Source: Bifidobacterium rousetti
GTDB lineage: Bacteria > Actinomycetota > Actinomycetes > Actinomycetales > Bifidobacteriaceae
Assembly (NCBI RefSeq): GCF_008698235.1
Contig: NZ_PEBH01000001.1
Span: 161,520-225,519, forward strand
DNA length: 64,000 bases
Direction: 5' to 3'
The first letter of the stretch is position 1, and the number at the start of each line of letters is the position of its first letter. The notes beneath the pieces are model-generated. The model did not search any database, had not been told where the DNA came from, and was given only the letters and a program-made list of their open reading frames with translations. The translations under genes and the position numbers were made by a program. Shown here in pieces: positions 31,929 through 40,295 of this stretch.

Positions 31929-32773
31929 AGCACGCGATAGTAGCCGTCACGCTTGGTCATGATGAGACCGGCGCTGCGCAGCTTGCGATCCAGCGATTCG
32001 ACGCCGCGGCGGACCAGACCTTCCTGTGTGAAATACGAGCCACCGGAATGTTGCAGCTCATCGAGGCCGACGAACCGTCCTCGCGCCCTGACCAGCGTCT
32101 CGAGGATATCGTATTCCAGTCGGGACAGCGGCATCGCGTTGTGCGTGCTGGCGAAATACGCCTTGCGGTTCGTCAGGTCCAGCGTCAGATCGCCGCGGAT
32201 CATCATCGTCTCGGCGCCGGCCCCGGCGGAATCACGCGCCAACAACTCGACGTAGGAGAGCAGTTCCGTATCGGAGAACGGGAGTCGCAGTGTGGCGTCC
32301 GGTTTCGTCGGATCGGCCGGCTGCGTCGAGGCGGCGGGTTGACCGGATGCCTGATCGTGAGTTTGACCGTGCGATTGATCAGACGGGCGATCGGATGAAA
32401 CGGACGACTTGGACGACTCGGAGGCGGTATCACCGCCGAGCCCCGCGTTCGGAACCGCCTTGGACGCCGCGCGCGCGGCATCAGCCACGCTTCCGCGCAG
32501 GGCGGTGGTGGCGAGCAGCAGCGTCCTGATCGACGGCTGCACCGCCTTGACGGCAGGCACCAGATCGGGGGAGCCGAGCACGGCGATGTCGAACGGCTTC
32601 TCGGCCGGATCGTCGGTATGCTCGCGGAGCACTGCGGCGACGACCTTGGGCGCCGCCTCGGGGGAGGCCATGCTTTTCGGCTCGACCGCCACCACCGTGT
32701 ACCGGGCATTGCTGAGCGTCCCTTGGATCGCATGGGACAACGCCGTATTGCCTACCGCCACCAGAAGTCTCAT
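31925..32773 (-). CDS. Orphan OmpR-type winged-helix regulator with degenerate receiver
   Basis: A 282-residue protein. Residues 1–110 resemble a receiver fold (MRLLVAVGNTALSHAIQG…FDIAVLGSPDLVPAV) but the acidic pocket and phospho-acceptor Asp are not recognisable; the expected strand reads IAVLGSP. Residues 115–170 are a Ser/Gln/Pro-rich linker. Residues 190–282 form an OmpR/PhoB winged helix (LTLDLTNRKAYF…LSRLEYDILETLVRARGRFV…RRGVESLDRKLR…GYYRVL). No histidine kinase gene is nearby. Start ATG 32773 follows AGGAGG. It is divergent from the J-domain operon, 142 bases away, and may regulate it. Confidence 0.8.
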   Translation of the reverse strand: MRLLVAVGNTALSHAIQGTLSNARYTVVAVEPKSMASPEAAPKVVAAVLREHTDDPAEKPFDIAVLGSPDLVPAVKAVQPSIRTLLLATTALRGSVADAARAASKAVPNAGLGGDTASESSKSSVSSDRPSDQSHGQTHDQASGQPAASTQPADPTKPDATLRLPFSDTELLSYVELLARDSAGAGAETMMIRGDLTLDLTNRKAYFASTHNAMPLSRLEYDILETLVRARGRFVGLDELQHSGGSYFTQEGLVRRGVESLDRKLRSAGLIMTKRDGYYRVL

Positions 32774-32888
32774 GATTCGCCTCCTGCAGTCCCAGTGTAG
32801 TAGCCATGCCATCGCCGCGGGACATAATCCCCGTCTTCGGTCTCTCGCCAACGTTCCGGGGGACATGCGTACGTATTAGCGGTGATGG

Positions 32889-32894
32889 CATACT
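32889..32894 (+). promoter_or_regulatory. -10 element for the J-domain operon
   Basis: CATACT lies 21 bases before ATG 32916, in the divergent gap with the OmpR-type regulator gene. No clear -35 is seen. Confidence 0.35.
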
Positions 32895-32915
32895 GGAAGA
32901 GGATAAGGAGCCGAT

Positions 32916-33758
32916 ATGGCGAATTGTGAGGACACCGCCGGGCCATATGATCGCAAGACCATGCAACTGACGGCAGAATCTATGAAACGTATAAGGGATC
33001 TGCGTGCGGCCATAGCACGGACGCTGGCGCGTATCGATGAGATCCGGCAACAGGAGATCCCGCAGATCAAAGCCGACTACGCCACCAAGATCGGCGTGTG
33101 GAGGACTCGACTGATCAAGGCGGAACTGGCGGTTCGACGTGCCAAACGACGAAACGCGTTGGCTAGGATGTCCACCAATCAGGGGAAACCGGTGGACGCC
33201 GAAGCCGTTACGAAACAACTCGACGCGGAGTTCTCTCAGTGGAAGCAGCGAATCGCGCGGGAGACACGGCAACTGAACGACCTGCTGCGCTGGCACAGTG
33301 GCATGCGTCCCATGGGACCAGCGAAATCCAAGGAACTGAACAGGCTGTTCCGCAAACTGGCTCGCCGGTTTCATCCCGACCTGTTCCCCGGAGATGAGGA
33401 ACGCGCCGACTACTACGCCATGGCGCAGAACGCGCTCGCCCACGGTGATCTGGAGCTCATGCGGGCGCTGGACGTAGCCACCGTGGACATGGCGGATGAC
33501 GTTGATTACTCACGATTGACGGTCGATGAACTGGAAACCGAATGCGAATTGCTGGACGATCGGCTTAAGGCCTGTACAACCAGACTTGACAAGCTGACTT
33601 CCACGGAGCCGTACACGTTGCGCGACAGACTCACGGACCCGGAATGGGTGAGCGCGACGGTGAGTGTCATAAGAACGCAAGTGGAAACATACGAACGGGA
33701 ACAGACCCGTTACGATGAGATATACGAGAGACTGGTCAAGGAGGACCGAGAGCAATGA
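32916..33758 (+). CDS. Coiled-coil protein with degenerate J-domain (DnaJ-like)
   Basis: A 280-residue protein, first of three coupled genes. Residues 18–125 are predicted coiled coil (basic/Glu-rich, RQQEIPQIKADYATKIG…). Residues 136–185 resemble helices II–III of a J-domain: KELNRLFRKLARRFHPDLFPGDEERADYY, with the HPD tripeptide at 153–155 that stimulates Hsp70 ATPase, then AMAQNALAHGDLELM. A second helical segment fills 200–280. No glycine-rich or zinc region of true DnaJ is present, so it may recruit DnaK to a dedicated client. ATG 32916 follows AAGGAG. It overlaps the next gene by four bases. The base composition is visibly richer in A/T than the flanks. Confidence 0.7.
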   Translation: MANCEDTAGPYDRKTMQLTAESMKRIRDLRAAIARTLARIDEIRQQEIPQIKADYATKIGVWRTRLIKAELAVRRAKRRNALARMSTNQGKPVDAEAVTKQLDAEFSQWKQRIARETRQLNDLLRWHSGMRPMGPAKSKELNRLFRKLARRFHPDLFPGDEERADYYAMAQNALAHGDLELMRALDVATVDMADDVDYSRLTVDELETECELLDDRLKACTTRLDKLTSTEPYTLRDRLTDPEWVSATVSVIRTQVETYEREQTRYDEIYERLVKEDREQ

Positions 33759-34255
33759 CAACGGCATCGAAGACGCCGAACGAGGCGAACGGGAAGGACG
33801 AGACGATGCGGAACGGCTCTGATGATGGGAATGCTGCGGTGGACCTAATATCGCTTGCCGACGATGGATTTACGTTAGTGCCGTTCACGGGATCGGGAGA
33901 CGGACTCGGACTGCCACAGCCATATGCGGCGACCATCGTGCTTGTGGATCGTACGTATCTGATCGGGGGACGCGGATTCGCGGACAGCGGTGCGAATGCC
34001 GACATGCTCGAGCATATACGTAAAGCTGGAACGGGACAGACCATTGTGCTGCGGCGCGAACCGGATGATGCCGATGACCCGTGGACTGTGGAGGCACTGC
34101 TCGGCGAGACGTCCATCGGCTTCGTGCGTGCGCATGAGAACGAGATCATCGCGCGTCTCCTGGATGCAGGCAAACACGTCTATGCCGAATATCTGGAGAC
34201 GGAGACGCTGGGCGAATATCATCGCATCTGGGTGCGGTTGGTCATGAAAGATTGA
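33755..34255 (+). CDS. HIRAN-domain protein
   Basis: A 166-residue protein whose C-terminal 100 residues match the HIRAN fold: a short beta strand TYLIGGRGF, then TIVLRREPDDADDPWTVEA, GETSIGFVRAHENEIIARLLDAG and a closing beta strand. HIRAN domains in HLTF and Rad5 bind DNA 3' ends; stand-alone bacterial HIRAN proteins are found beside nuclease, helicase and chaperone genes, mostly uncharacterised. The N-terminal 45 residues look disordered. Its ATG overlaps the J-domain gene stop (ATGA at 33755–33758), so the two are translationally coupled. Confidence 0.65.
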   Translation: MTTASKTPNEANGKDETMRNGSDDGNAAVDLISLADDGFTLVPFTGSGDGLGLPQPYAATIVLVDRTYLIGGRGFADSGANADMLEHIRKAGTGQTIVLRREPDDADDPWTVEALLGETSIGFVRAHENEIIARLLDAGKHVYAEYLETETLGEYHRIWVRLVMKD

Positions 34256-34271
34256 TCGGGAAGGCATAGCC

Positions 34272-35261
34272 ATGGTGTTTGACGAAAGCGGCAATCCGCT
34301 GATTAACGCGCACGATGACATACCCGTTATCGATTACGGCGACGAGTATTTCCTCTATGATGATCCGGTGGTCGGGCCCATCCTGCCTTTACTGTTCATC
34401 ACCATGCCGGTACGGGACGAAGACGGAACTGCCGGACGGGACCGCATTGGCTGTTATCCCGATCCCGACTTCGTGGACATCGAGCCAGTGGGTATCGGGC
34501 ATGCGGATGAGGCGTCCGAAGGCGTGCCGTTCTACGACGCCGGTACCGACGAGGACGACTGCTGTCATGTGGCGGATCTGAGTGATCCTGACGGCGACAT
34601 AGCCCTGCATTACGGCGGTATGTACTACGGGGAGGGCATGGGCTACACCCGAGTAGAGGACCATGAGCTGCGTATTGACTGCTTCAAGGCCGCCGAAATC
34701 CTGTACCGGCATGCGGCGGGCCGTGGTAACCCGATCGGCTGGCTCTGCCTTGGCTATGTGTACGCCTATGACAGGTGCGAGGGGGAGTACTATCGCTCGT
34801 ATTTCGATACCTTCGGCGAAGTGCCGCCCAAGCCGGATACGGATGTATTGGCGTATGACTGCTTCCGTCACGCGGCCGAAGCCGGTATCGCCGAAGGTTG
34901 CTACAAACTCGGTGACATGCTCTCCGAAGGCAGGGGATGCAAAATTGACTACGCCAAGGCTCTTGACATGTTCCTGAGAGCGTACCGGTACGGTCGTGAT
35001 GGTACGCCACGCATCTGGGGGAGCGTAGCACTGCGTCTTGCACGGGCGTACGCAAACGCACGCGGATGCACGTTGGACTATGAGCGGGCGCTCCACTGGT
35101 ATTCGGTTGCACGCACTGGTCTGGAACTGGAAGTGCGCGATGGTGGCTCAGTATACGATGCGAGGCTGTGGGAGGCCGAGGCCGGTGTCATGGATATGCG
35201 TCAGGCTCTCCGGTTGACAGGACGGTCGGCACAGGGGACGAAACGAGTCACCGGAAGCTGA
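34272..35261 (+). CDS. Sel1-like repeat protein
   Basis: A 329-residue acidic protein, third gene of the cluster, 16 bases after the HIRAN gene. The N-terminal 125 residues are Asp/Pro/Tyr-rich with no recognised domain. Residues 135–300 contain at least three Sel1-like (TPR-related) repeats of the AA..G...A...LG..Y..G.G pattern: AAEILYRHAAGRGNPIGWLC…, CFRHAAEAGIAEGCYKLGDM…EGRGCKIDYAKALDMF, and VALRLARAYANARGCTLDYERALHWY. Such repeats are protein-binding scaffolds. ATG 34272 has GGGAAGGC upstream. The 3' end overlaps a convergent small gene by 14 bases. Confidence 0.72.
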   Translation: MVFDESGNPLINAHDDIPVIDYGDEYFLYDDPVVGPILPLLFITMPVRDEDGTAGRDRIGCYPDPDFVDIEPVGIGHADEASEGVPFYDAGTDEDDCCHVADLSDPDGDIALHYGGMYYGEGMGYTRVEDHELRIDCFKAAEILYRHAAGRGNPIGWLCLGYVYAYDRCEGEYYRSYFDTFGEVPPKPDTDVLAYDCFRHAAEAGIAEGCYKLGDMLSEGRGCKIDYAKALDMFLRAYRYGRDGTPRIWGSVALRLARAYANARGCTLDYERALHWYSVARTGLELEVRDGGSVYDARLWEAEAGVMDMRQALRLTGRSAQGTKRVTGS

Positions 35262-35433
35262 TGCCACCCTTGTGCCCGGTGGCTTTGAACGGCATCGCGC
35301 GTTTGTCTTTACCGGCGAAGGCAGGCGCCGGTTTGCCGGCCACGCCCATGCCTTTGCCTGCACGCCGGCTCTGTTTCGGTTTCGGCCAGCTTTGCTTGTC
35401 GTCACCGACTTTGGATTCCTGATATTCGCTCAT
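35248..35433 (-). CDS. Small basic protein of unknown function
   Basis: A 61-residue Lys/Gly/Ala-rich protein (SEYQESKVGDDKQSWPKPKQ…) with no hydrophobic segment, probably disordered. It is supported by a strong Shine-Dalgarno GGAGGTGAA directly before the ATG and by its conventional codon use; it overlaps the end of the Sel1-repeat gene by 14 bases on the opposite strand. Composition suggests nucleic-acid or ribosome contact, which is only a guess. Confidence 0.6.
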   Translation of the reverse strand: MSEYQESKVGDDKQSWPKPKQSRRAGKGMGVAGKPAPAFAGKDKRAMPFKATGHKGGISFR

Positions 35434-35703
35434 TTCACCTCCGAGATACGTTCAGTCTGTGGCATTGAGCGCGGTCGTCACCATATACAACGTGGAGATC
35501 CTCGACAAACGCATACTTGTCAGTGTAGGTGGTAAACCGTATTCTCGTCGTCACTGCGTGGGACAAGGCCGACAAGGGGAGGCATATATCCACTCGGTTC
35601 TGCCTGCTCACTGTTGGAACATTCGTTGAGCATCGTTTCTCTGCACCCTGCACTGCCGTTCAACGTGAGAATACTCCGAATCGTCGCTGAATGGCACGGG
35701 ACC
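35434..35703. other. Non-coding left part of the 706-bp spacer
   Basis: No gene can be supported here. Frames are short, lack ribosome-binding sites and have unusual codon use. Base composition is closer to 50% GC than the flanking core genes. It may hold degenerate sequence related to the repeats to its right. Confidence 0.5.
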
Positions 35704-35956
35704 TTGTCACAACGTGTGGTTTTCGTCGCTTTTTGCGCGTCGTGACACGGATTGTCGGCGACACATGCGATCACGCGCAGAAGGGAATCGTCAGAATGGC
35801 GGAATTCCAAGCTTTTCGATGGGACGGTCTCAGTCGTCGTCCGTCGCGGGATCGTCGTTCTTGTCACGACGTGCGTTTTTTGCTGATTCGAGCGAGTTGT
35901 GACAACGAAAATTGTCACAACGCATCGAAAAACGGGCTGGAATCACGTTGTGACAC
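35704..35956. repeat. Three copies of a 46-bp palindromic repeat
   Basis: Three elements each have two 11-base inverted arms of the form TTGTCACRACG … CGTYGTGACA, with arm starts 34–35 bases apart: 35704–35714/35738–35748, 35861–35871/35896–35906 and 35912–35922/35946–35956. The interiors of the first two are also alike (TGYGKTTTTYG). Copies two and three are almost adjacent, six bases apart and back to back. Each can form a stem-loop. Confidence 0.75.
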
Positions 35957-36056
35957 CTACCGACTCCAAGACCAACTCTGAGACAGCCTGAAGTGGAGGT
36001 CTTCATGACAGAGGTCTTCAGGGTACACATCACCCAGTGCCCGTGTGCCCTGTGTC

Positions 36057-36089
36057 GGGAGTCCGTCCCGGCCCCGCGGCTCGACTCCC
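36057..36089 (-). terminator. Possible terminator downstream of parC
   Basis: GGGAGTC (36057–36063) pairs with GACTCCC (36083–36089), with a GC-rich inner stem. It lies about 50 bases after the parC stop. No T-run follows on the minus strand. Confidence 0.45.
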
Positions 36090-36139
36090 CGGGCAGGAGG
36101 AGCCGAAGGACGGCGGGAACGAACTTCCGATGTGGATGA

Positions 36140-38848
36140 TCAGCCGATGACCGCGATCGGGGCGGCGAGGTCGACGCCGGAGCCGTCGCGGCGCATATCG
36201 GGCTTGGGCAGCTCGACGGGGGAGCCGGAATCGGTGGAGGCGTGCAGCGGGTAGAGGCCCACCCACGCGAAGATCAACGTGTTCTGCCCCTTGAGGAAAC
36301 GCTGCGAGCGCACACCGCCGGTCGCGCGGCCCTTGGTCGGGTACATCTCCAGCGGCGTCAGCTTCGCGGAGCCGTTCTCCGTACCGGCGAGCGCGTCCTC
36401 GTCGCCTGCGACGGTGAGCACCACGGCGCCGGACGCGGCGGTCAGGCCGTTGTCGCCCTCCTCGTACGTCCACGCGACCTTGCCGGCGGGCACCACGTTG
36501 AACGCGGCCACATGCGCGCCCTCGGCCAGGCGGATGCCGGCCATGCCGCCGGCCGTACGACCCTGCGGGCGCACGTTGCCGGCCTCGAAGGTGAGCAGCG
36601 AGGAGTCGGAGGAGACGAACACCAGACGGTCCTCGTCCGCGGCGGGCGCGGCGAACAGCACCTCGTCGCCGTCCTTCAGGTCGATGACCGGCCAGGAGTC
36701 CATCGTCGTCGGCGCCTCACGGTTCCAGCGCTTGATCACGCCGTTCCTCGTGCCGATCGTCAGCGGGGCGGGTGCCGCGGCTGCGGCATCGGAGTCGTCG
36801 GAACCCTCACCTGTACCGTCGGCCGGGGTCATCGCGATCGCCGTGACCACATGCTCGCCGGGCACCGGATCGGTGTTCTCCGTCATGCCGATCAGTTCGT
36901 CGGCCTTGACTCCGCCGGTCACGCTCAGCGTGTCCGACGGCGGCAGGGCCGGCAGGTCGGCCACATGGCCGAGCACCAGACGGCCCGCGGAGGTGATCAG
37001 CGCGTACGTGGAACGCGTGGACGTCGCGAAGATCGTCGTGATCTCGTCGTTCCTCACGCGCTTGTCGGAGACGGAACGCGATTCGTACACGTCCATCGCG
37101 GACGGGGTGGTGCGTGCGATCAGGCCGGTCGCGCCCATCATCACGACGCACGGCTCGTCCTCGATCTGCAGGGCCGCGGCGGCGGCATCGTCCTCGCCGG
37201 CCTTGCGTGCGGCCGTCGCGGCCTCCACGTCGGCCTCGGCGGAGGACAGCGTCTCGGCGGCGCGCGCCGCCTCCAACGCGGCGGATGACGCGCCCGAGTC
37301 ATCTCCCTTGGCGAAGACCGGCGCGAGCGAGCCGTCCGGCCCCTCGTCCAGCAGCACGGTGCGACGCGGCGTGCCGTACTCCTCGACGGTCTTGTCCATC
37401 TCGGACACGACCACTCGGTCCAGTTCCTCGGCGGAGGCGAGGATACGATCCAGCTCCTCGATGCGCTGCTTCAGGTCGTCGCGTTCCGTCTCGAGCTCGA
37501 TGCGGCTCATGCGGGTCAGCCTGCGCAGACGCAGGTCGAGGATGTACTGCGCCTGCACCTCGTCCAGATCGAACACGGCCATCAACCGGTTCTTCGCCGC
37601 GTCCGCGTCGTCGGAGGAGCGGATCACCTGGATGACCTCGTCGATGTCGACCATCGCGAGCAGCAGGCCTTCGACCAGATGCAGACGCTCGAGCGCCTTC
37701 CTGCGGCGGAACTCGCTGCGCCGGCGCACGACCACGCGGCGATGCTCCACCCACACCTCGAGCAGTTCCTTCAGACCCATCGTGTGCGGACGTCCATTGA
37801 CCAGCGCCACGTTGTTGATGGTGAAGTTGTCCTGCAGCGGCGTGTGGCGGAACAGCTGCGCCAGCACCGCGTTCGGGTCGTAGCCGGTCTTGATCTCGAT
37901 GACGATGCGCGTGCCGTTATGACGGTCCGTCAGATCGATGGCGCCGGTGATGCCCTCCAGCTTGCGGGCCTTGACACCCTCCGAGATGCGCTCCAGCACA
38001 CGTTCCGGACCCACCATGAACGGCAGTTCGGTGACGACGATCGCCTTCTTGCGCGCCGTCACGTTCTCGATATGGGTCTTCGAGCGGGTGGTGAGCGTGC
38101 CACGGCCCGTCTCGTACGCCTCGCGGATGCCGTCGCGGCCGATCACGATGCCGCCGCCGGGCCAGTCCGGGCCCGGCACGTAGCGCATGAGCTCCTCGAG
38201 CGTGGCGTCGGGATGCGCCATCAGATGCTTGGCTGCCGCGATCACCTCGCCGAGGTTATGCGTCGCCATGTTCGTGGCCATGCCCACCGCGATGCCGGAG
38301 CCGCCGTTGACCAGAAGATTCGGGATCGCCGACGGCAGCACGGTCGGCTCCTTGAGCTTGTTGTCGTAATTCGGCGTGAAATCGACCGTGTCCTCATCGA
38401 TATCCGCATTCATCGCGAGCGCCGCCGGGCCGAGCCTCGCCTCCGTGTATCGGGAGGCGGCCGGGCCGTCGTCGAGCGAACCGAAGTTGCCGTGGCCGTC
38501 GACCAGCGGCAGACGCATCGCGAACGGCTGCGCCAGACGCACCATCGCCTCGTAGATCGCCGAATCGCCGTGCGGGTGCAGCTTGCCCATCACCTCGCCG
38601 ACCACACGAGCCGACTTCATGTACGGGCGGTCCGGCGTCAGGTTCATCTGACCCATCTGATAGACGATGCGCCGCTGCACCGGCTTCAGGCCGTCGCGGG
38701 CGTCGGGCAGGGCGCGCGCGTAGATCACCGAATACGCGTACTCGAGGAACGACTTGCTCATCTCCTCGTTCAACGGCGTCTCGACGATATGCTCCTTGAC
38801 GGTGCGCGGATCATATGCCGAGGCGGTGTTCCTGCGATGCGATGCCAT
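36140..38848 (-). CDS. parC: DNA topoisomerase IV subunit A (ParC; GyrA family)
   Basis: A 902-residue type II topoisomerase breakage-reunion subunit. The active-site Tyr134 lies in [10 protein letters not shown]; the quinolone region [12 protein letters not shown] keeps Ser96 and an acidic residue downstream, the sensitive-type residues. After the coiled-coil arm comes a C-terminal beta-pinwheel of six blades with degenerate GyrA-box-like strands. An Ala/Asp-rich insertion (about residues 520–565) separates the two. Partner of ParE at 22478–24748. ATG 38848 follows AGGGAG on the minus strand. Confidence 0.9.
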   Translation of the reverse strand: MASHRRNTASAYDPRTVKEHIVETPLNEEMSKSFLEYAYSVIYARALPDARDGLKPVQRRIVYQMGQMNLTPDRPYMKSARVVGEVMGKLHPHGDSAIYEAMVRLAQPFAMRLPLVDGHGNFGSLDDGPAASRYTEARLGPAALAMNADIDEDTVDFTPNYDNKLKEPTVLPSAIPNLLVNGGSGIAVGMATNMATHNLGEVIAAAKHLMAHPDATLEELMRYVPGPDWPGGGIVIGRDGIREAYETGRGTLTTRSKTHIENVTARKKAIVVTELPFMVGPERVLERISEGVKARKLEGITGAIDLTDRHNGTRIVIEIKTGYDPNAVLAQLFRHTPLQDNFTINNVALVNGRPHTMGLKELLEVWVEHRRVVVRRRSEFRRRKALERLHLVEGLLLAMVDIDEVIQVIRSSDDADAAKNRLMAVFDLDEVQAQYILDLRLRRLTRMSRIELETERDDLKQRIEELDRILASAEELDRVVVSEMDKTVEEYGTPRRTVLLDEGPDGSLAPVFAKGDDSGASSAALEAARAAETLSSAEADVEAATAARKAGEDDAAAAALQIEDEPCVVMMGATGLIARTTPSAMDVYESRSVSDKRVRNDEITTIFATSTRSTYALITSAGRLVLGHVADLPALPPSDTLSVTGGVKADELIGMTENTDPVPGEHVVTAIAMTPADGTGEGSDDSDAAAAAPAPLTIGTRNGVIKRWNREAPTTMDSWPVIDLKDGDEVLFAAPAADEDRLVFVSSDSSLLTFEAGNVRPQGRTAGGMAGIRLAEGAHVAAFNVVPAGKVAWTYEEGDNGLTAASGAVVLTVAGDEDALAGTENGSAKLTPLEMYPTKGRATGGVRSQRFLKGQNTLIFAWVGLYPLHASTDSGSPVELPKPDMRRDGSGVDLAAPIAVIG

Positions 38849-38970
38849 AAGACGGACTCCCTGACGAAAGACAACCGACGAAAATCAAACCCGCACCATA
38901 CTACCAGCAGCGATGCCACCGGTTCCGGACGGGGCGGAAGGTCGACGAACGGGAGATGTCGGACGACGAT

Positions 38971-38976
38971 TACTAT
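38971..38976 (+). promoter_or_regulatory. -10 element of a leaderless promoter for the phosphodiesterase gene
   Basis: TACTAT ends eight bases before the A of ATG 38984, with no Shine-Dalgarno between. Confidence 0.45.
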
Positions 38977-38983
38977 GAACCAT

Positions 38984-40267
38984 ATGAGTGTGGATGTGCC
39001 GGAAATGAACGAACTGCTCCGATTGACCCAGACTGCCGAGTACGGCGACTGGACGCCCGCGGCGGAAAGCCAACCGGGACAGTGTACCCGCGGCGGCGCG
39101 CTGCATCTGTCCGCCGTGCTGCCGGCCCTCTCTGCCGCCATCGGGCACCCGGTCGCCACGCGCGTGCACGCCGACCCCAAGGCCCTCCAACGCTCGCTTG
39201 GTTTCCCCGACGCCGCATCCGCGATCGTCGTGCTCGTGGACGGACTGGGCTACTGGAACCTCAACATGCGGCTGGGGCACGCGCCCTACCTGCGCTCGCT
39301 GATGCGCGAGGGCGCGAACCAGCGTCCGATCTCGACCTGCGCGCCCAGCACCACGGTGGCCGCGATGGCGACGTTCGGCACAGGCACCTGCCCCGGTCTG
39401 ACCGGCATGGCCGGATACACGCAGCTCGACCCGGAGGGCGACCGGATCATCCAGCTGATCCAGTTCAAGGACCCGCTGATGCCGAAGGCCGAGGCGGACA
39501 AGGCCGGTCCGCTCGTCGACCCGCATGACCTGCAGCGGGAGCCCACCGTCTTCGAGCGGCTTGTCGCGGAGGGGGTCGAGGTCACCAGTTCGGGACTGGC
39601 GAAGTTCGAGGGATCGCCGCTGACCGAGGCGGCGTTGCGCGGCGGACGGTACGTGGCGGGCGTCACCCCGTCCGACCGCGTGCGTGCGGCGGCCCGCGCG
39701 GCGCGCACACCCGGCCTCACATACCTGTACATCCGCGACGCCGACAAGGTCGGTCACGCCGACGGATGGGATTCCGAACAGTGGGTCGGCACGTTCGAAC
39801 GCATTGACGCGCAATTGTCGATGTTGAAGCGTGAGGCGCCGAAGGGCACGCTGATCGTCGTCGTCGCCGATCACGGCATGGTGACCGTCGACCCGCGCGA
39901 GCGCATCGACATCGCCGCCGAGCCGGAACTCGCCAGGGGAGTGCGTCTGGTCGGCGGGGAGCCGCGCGCGCTCATGCTCTACGCCGAGCGGGGCGAGGAC
40001 CCCGATTCGATCGCCAGCAGATGGCGCAGCCGGCTGGAGGACAGGGCGCTGGTGCGCACCAAGCGCGAGGCCATCGCCGACGGGCTGTTCGGTCCGGTCG
40101 ACCCCCGCGTCGAGCCGATGCTCGGCGACGTCATCGTGCAGGCCGCCGGGGCCGTCACGCTGGTCGACACGCGCATCCAATCCGACAAGGCCACGCGCCT
40201 GCCCAGTGTGCACGGTTCGCAGACCATGCTGGAGATGGACATCCCCTGCCTGATCGACGTGGCGTGA
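38984..40267 (+). CDS. Alkaline phosphatase/nucleotide pyrophosphatase superfamily protein
   Basis: A 427-residue metal-dependent phosphodiesterase-type enzyme. The metal site is seen in VVLVDGLGYWNL, the catalytic Thr in CAPSTTVAAMATFGTG, and the second metal set in HADGWDSEQWV and VVVADHGMVTVD, the last being the diagnostic AdHGM motif. No signal peptide or membrane segment is present, so it is probably cytosolic; the substrate is unknown. It neighbours sepH on the opposite strand, an arrangement common in actinobacteria. ATG 38975 is an alternative start. Confidence 0.85.
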   Translation: MSVDVPEMNELLRLTQTAEYGDWTPAAESQPGQCTRGGALHLSAVLPALSAAIGHPVATRVHADPKALQRSLGFPDAASAIVVLVDGLGYWNLNMRLGHAPYLRSLMREGANQRPISTCAPSTTVAAMATFGTGTCPGLTGMAGYTQLDPEGDRIIQLIQFKDPLMPKAEADKAGPLVDPHDLQREPTVFERLVAEGVEVTSSGLAKFEGSPLTEAALRGGRYVAGVTPSDRVRAAARAARTPGLTYLYIRDADKVGHADGWDSEQWVGTFERIDAQLSMLKREAPKGTLIVVVADHGMVTVDPRERIDIAAEPELARGVRLVGGEPRALMLYAERGEDPDSIASRWRSRLEDRALVRTKREAIADGLFGPVDPRVEPMLGDVIVQAAGAVTLVDTRIQSDKATRLPSVHGSQTMLEMDIPCLIDVA

Positions 40268-40295
40268 CCGACGTGATCGGCGTCAGCCGGGGCGG

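Noticed and set aside
35704..35956. CRISPR array
   Set aside because: The units are palindromes of 46 bases in mixed context, with irregular spacers of 6 and 112 bases, no constant spacer length and no cas genes.
35691..35981. Small frames (62–96 codons) over the palindromic repeats
   Set aside because: They are generated by the repeats themselves, encode runs of Cys, His, Arg and Ser, lack start signals and occur on both strands.
37679..38980. Long N-terminal extension of the phosphodiesterase over parC
   Set aside because: It is antisense to parC, Arg/His-rich and without domain similarity; the enzyme starts near 38984.
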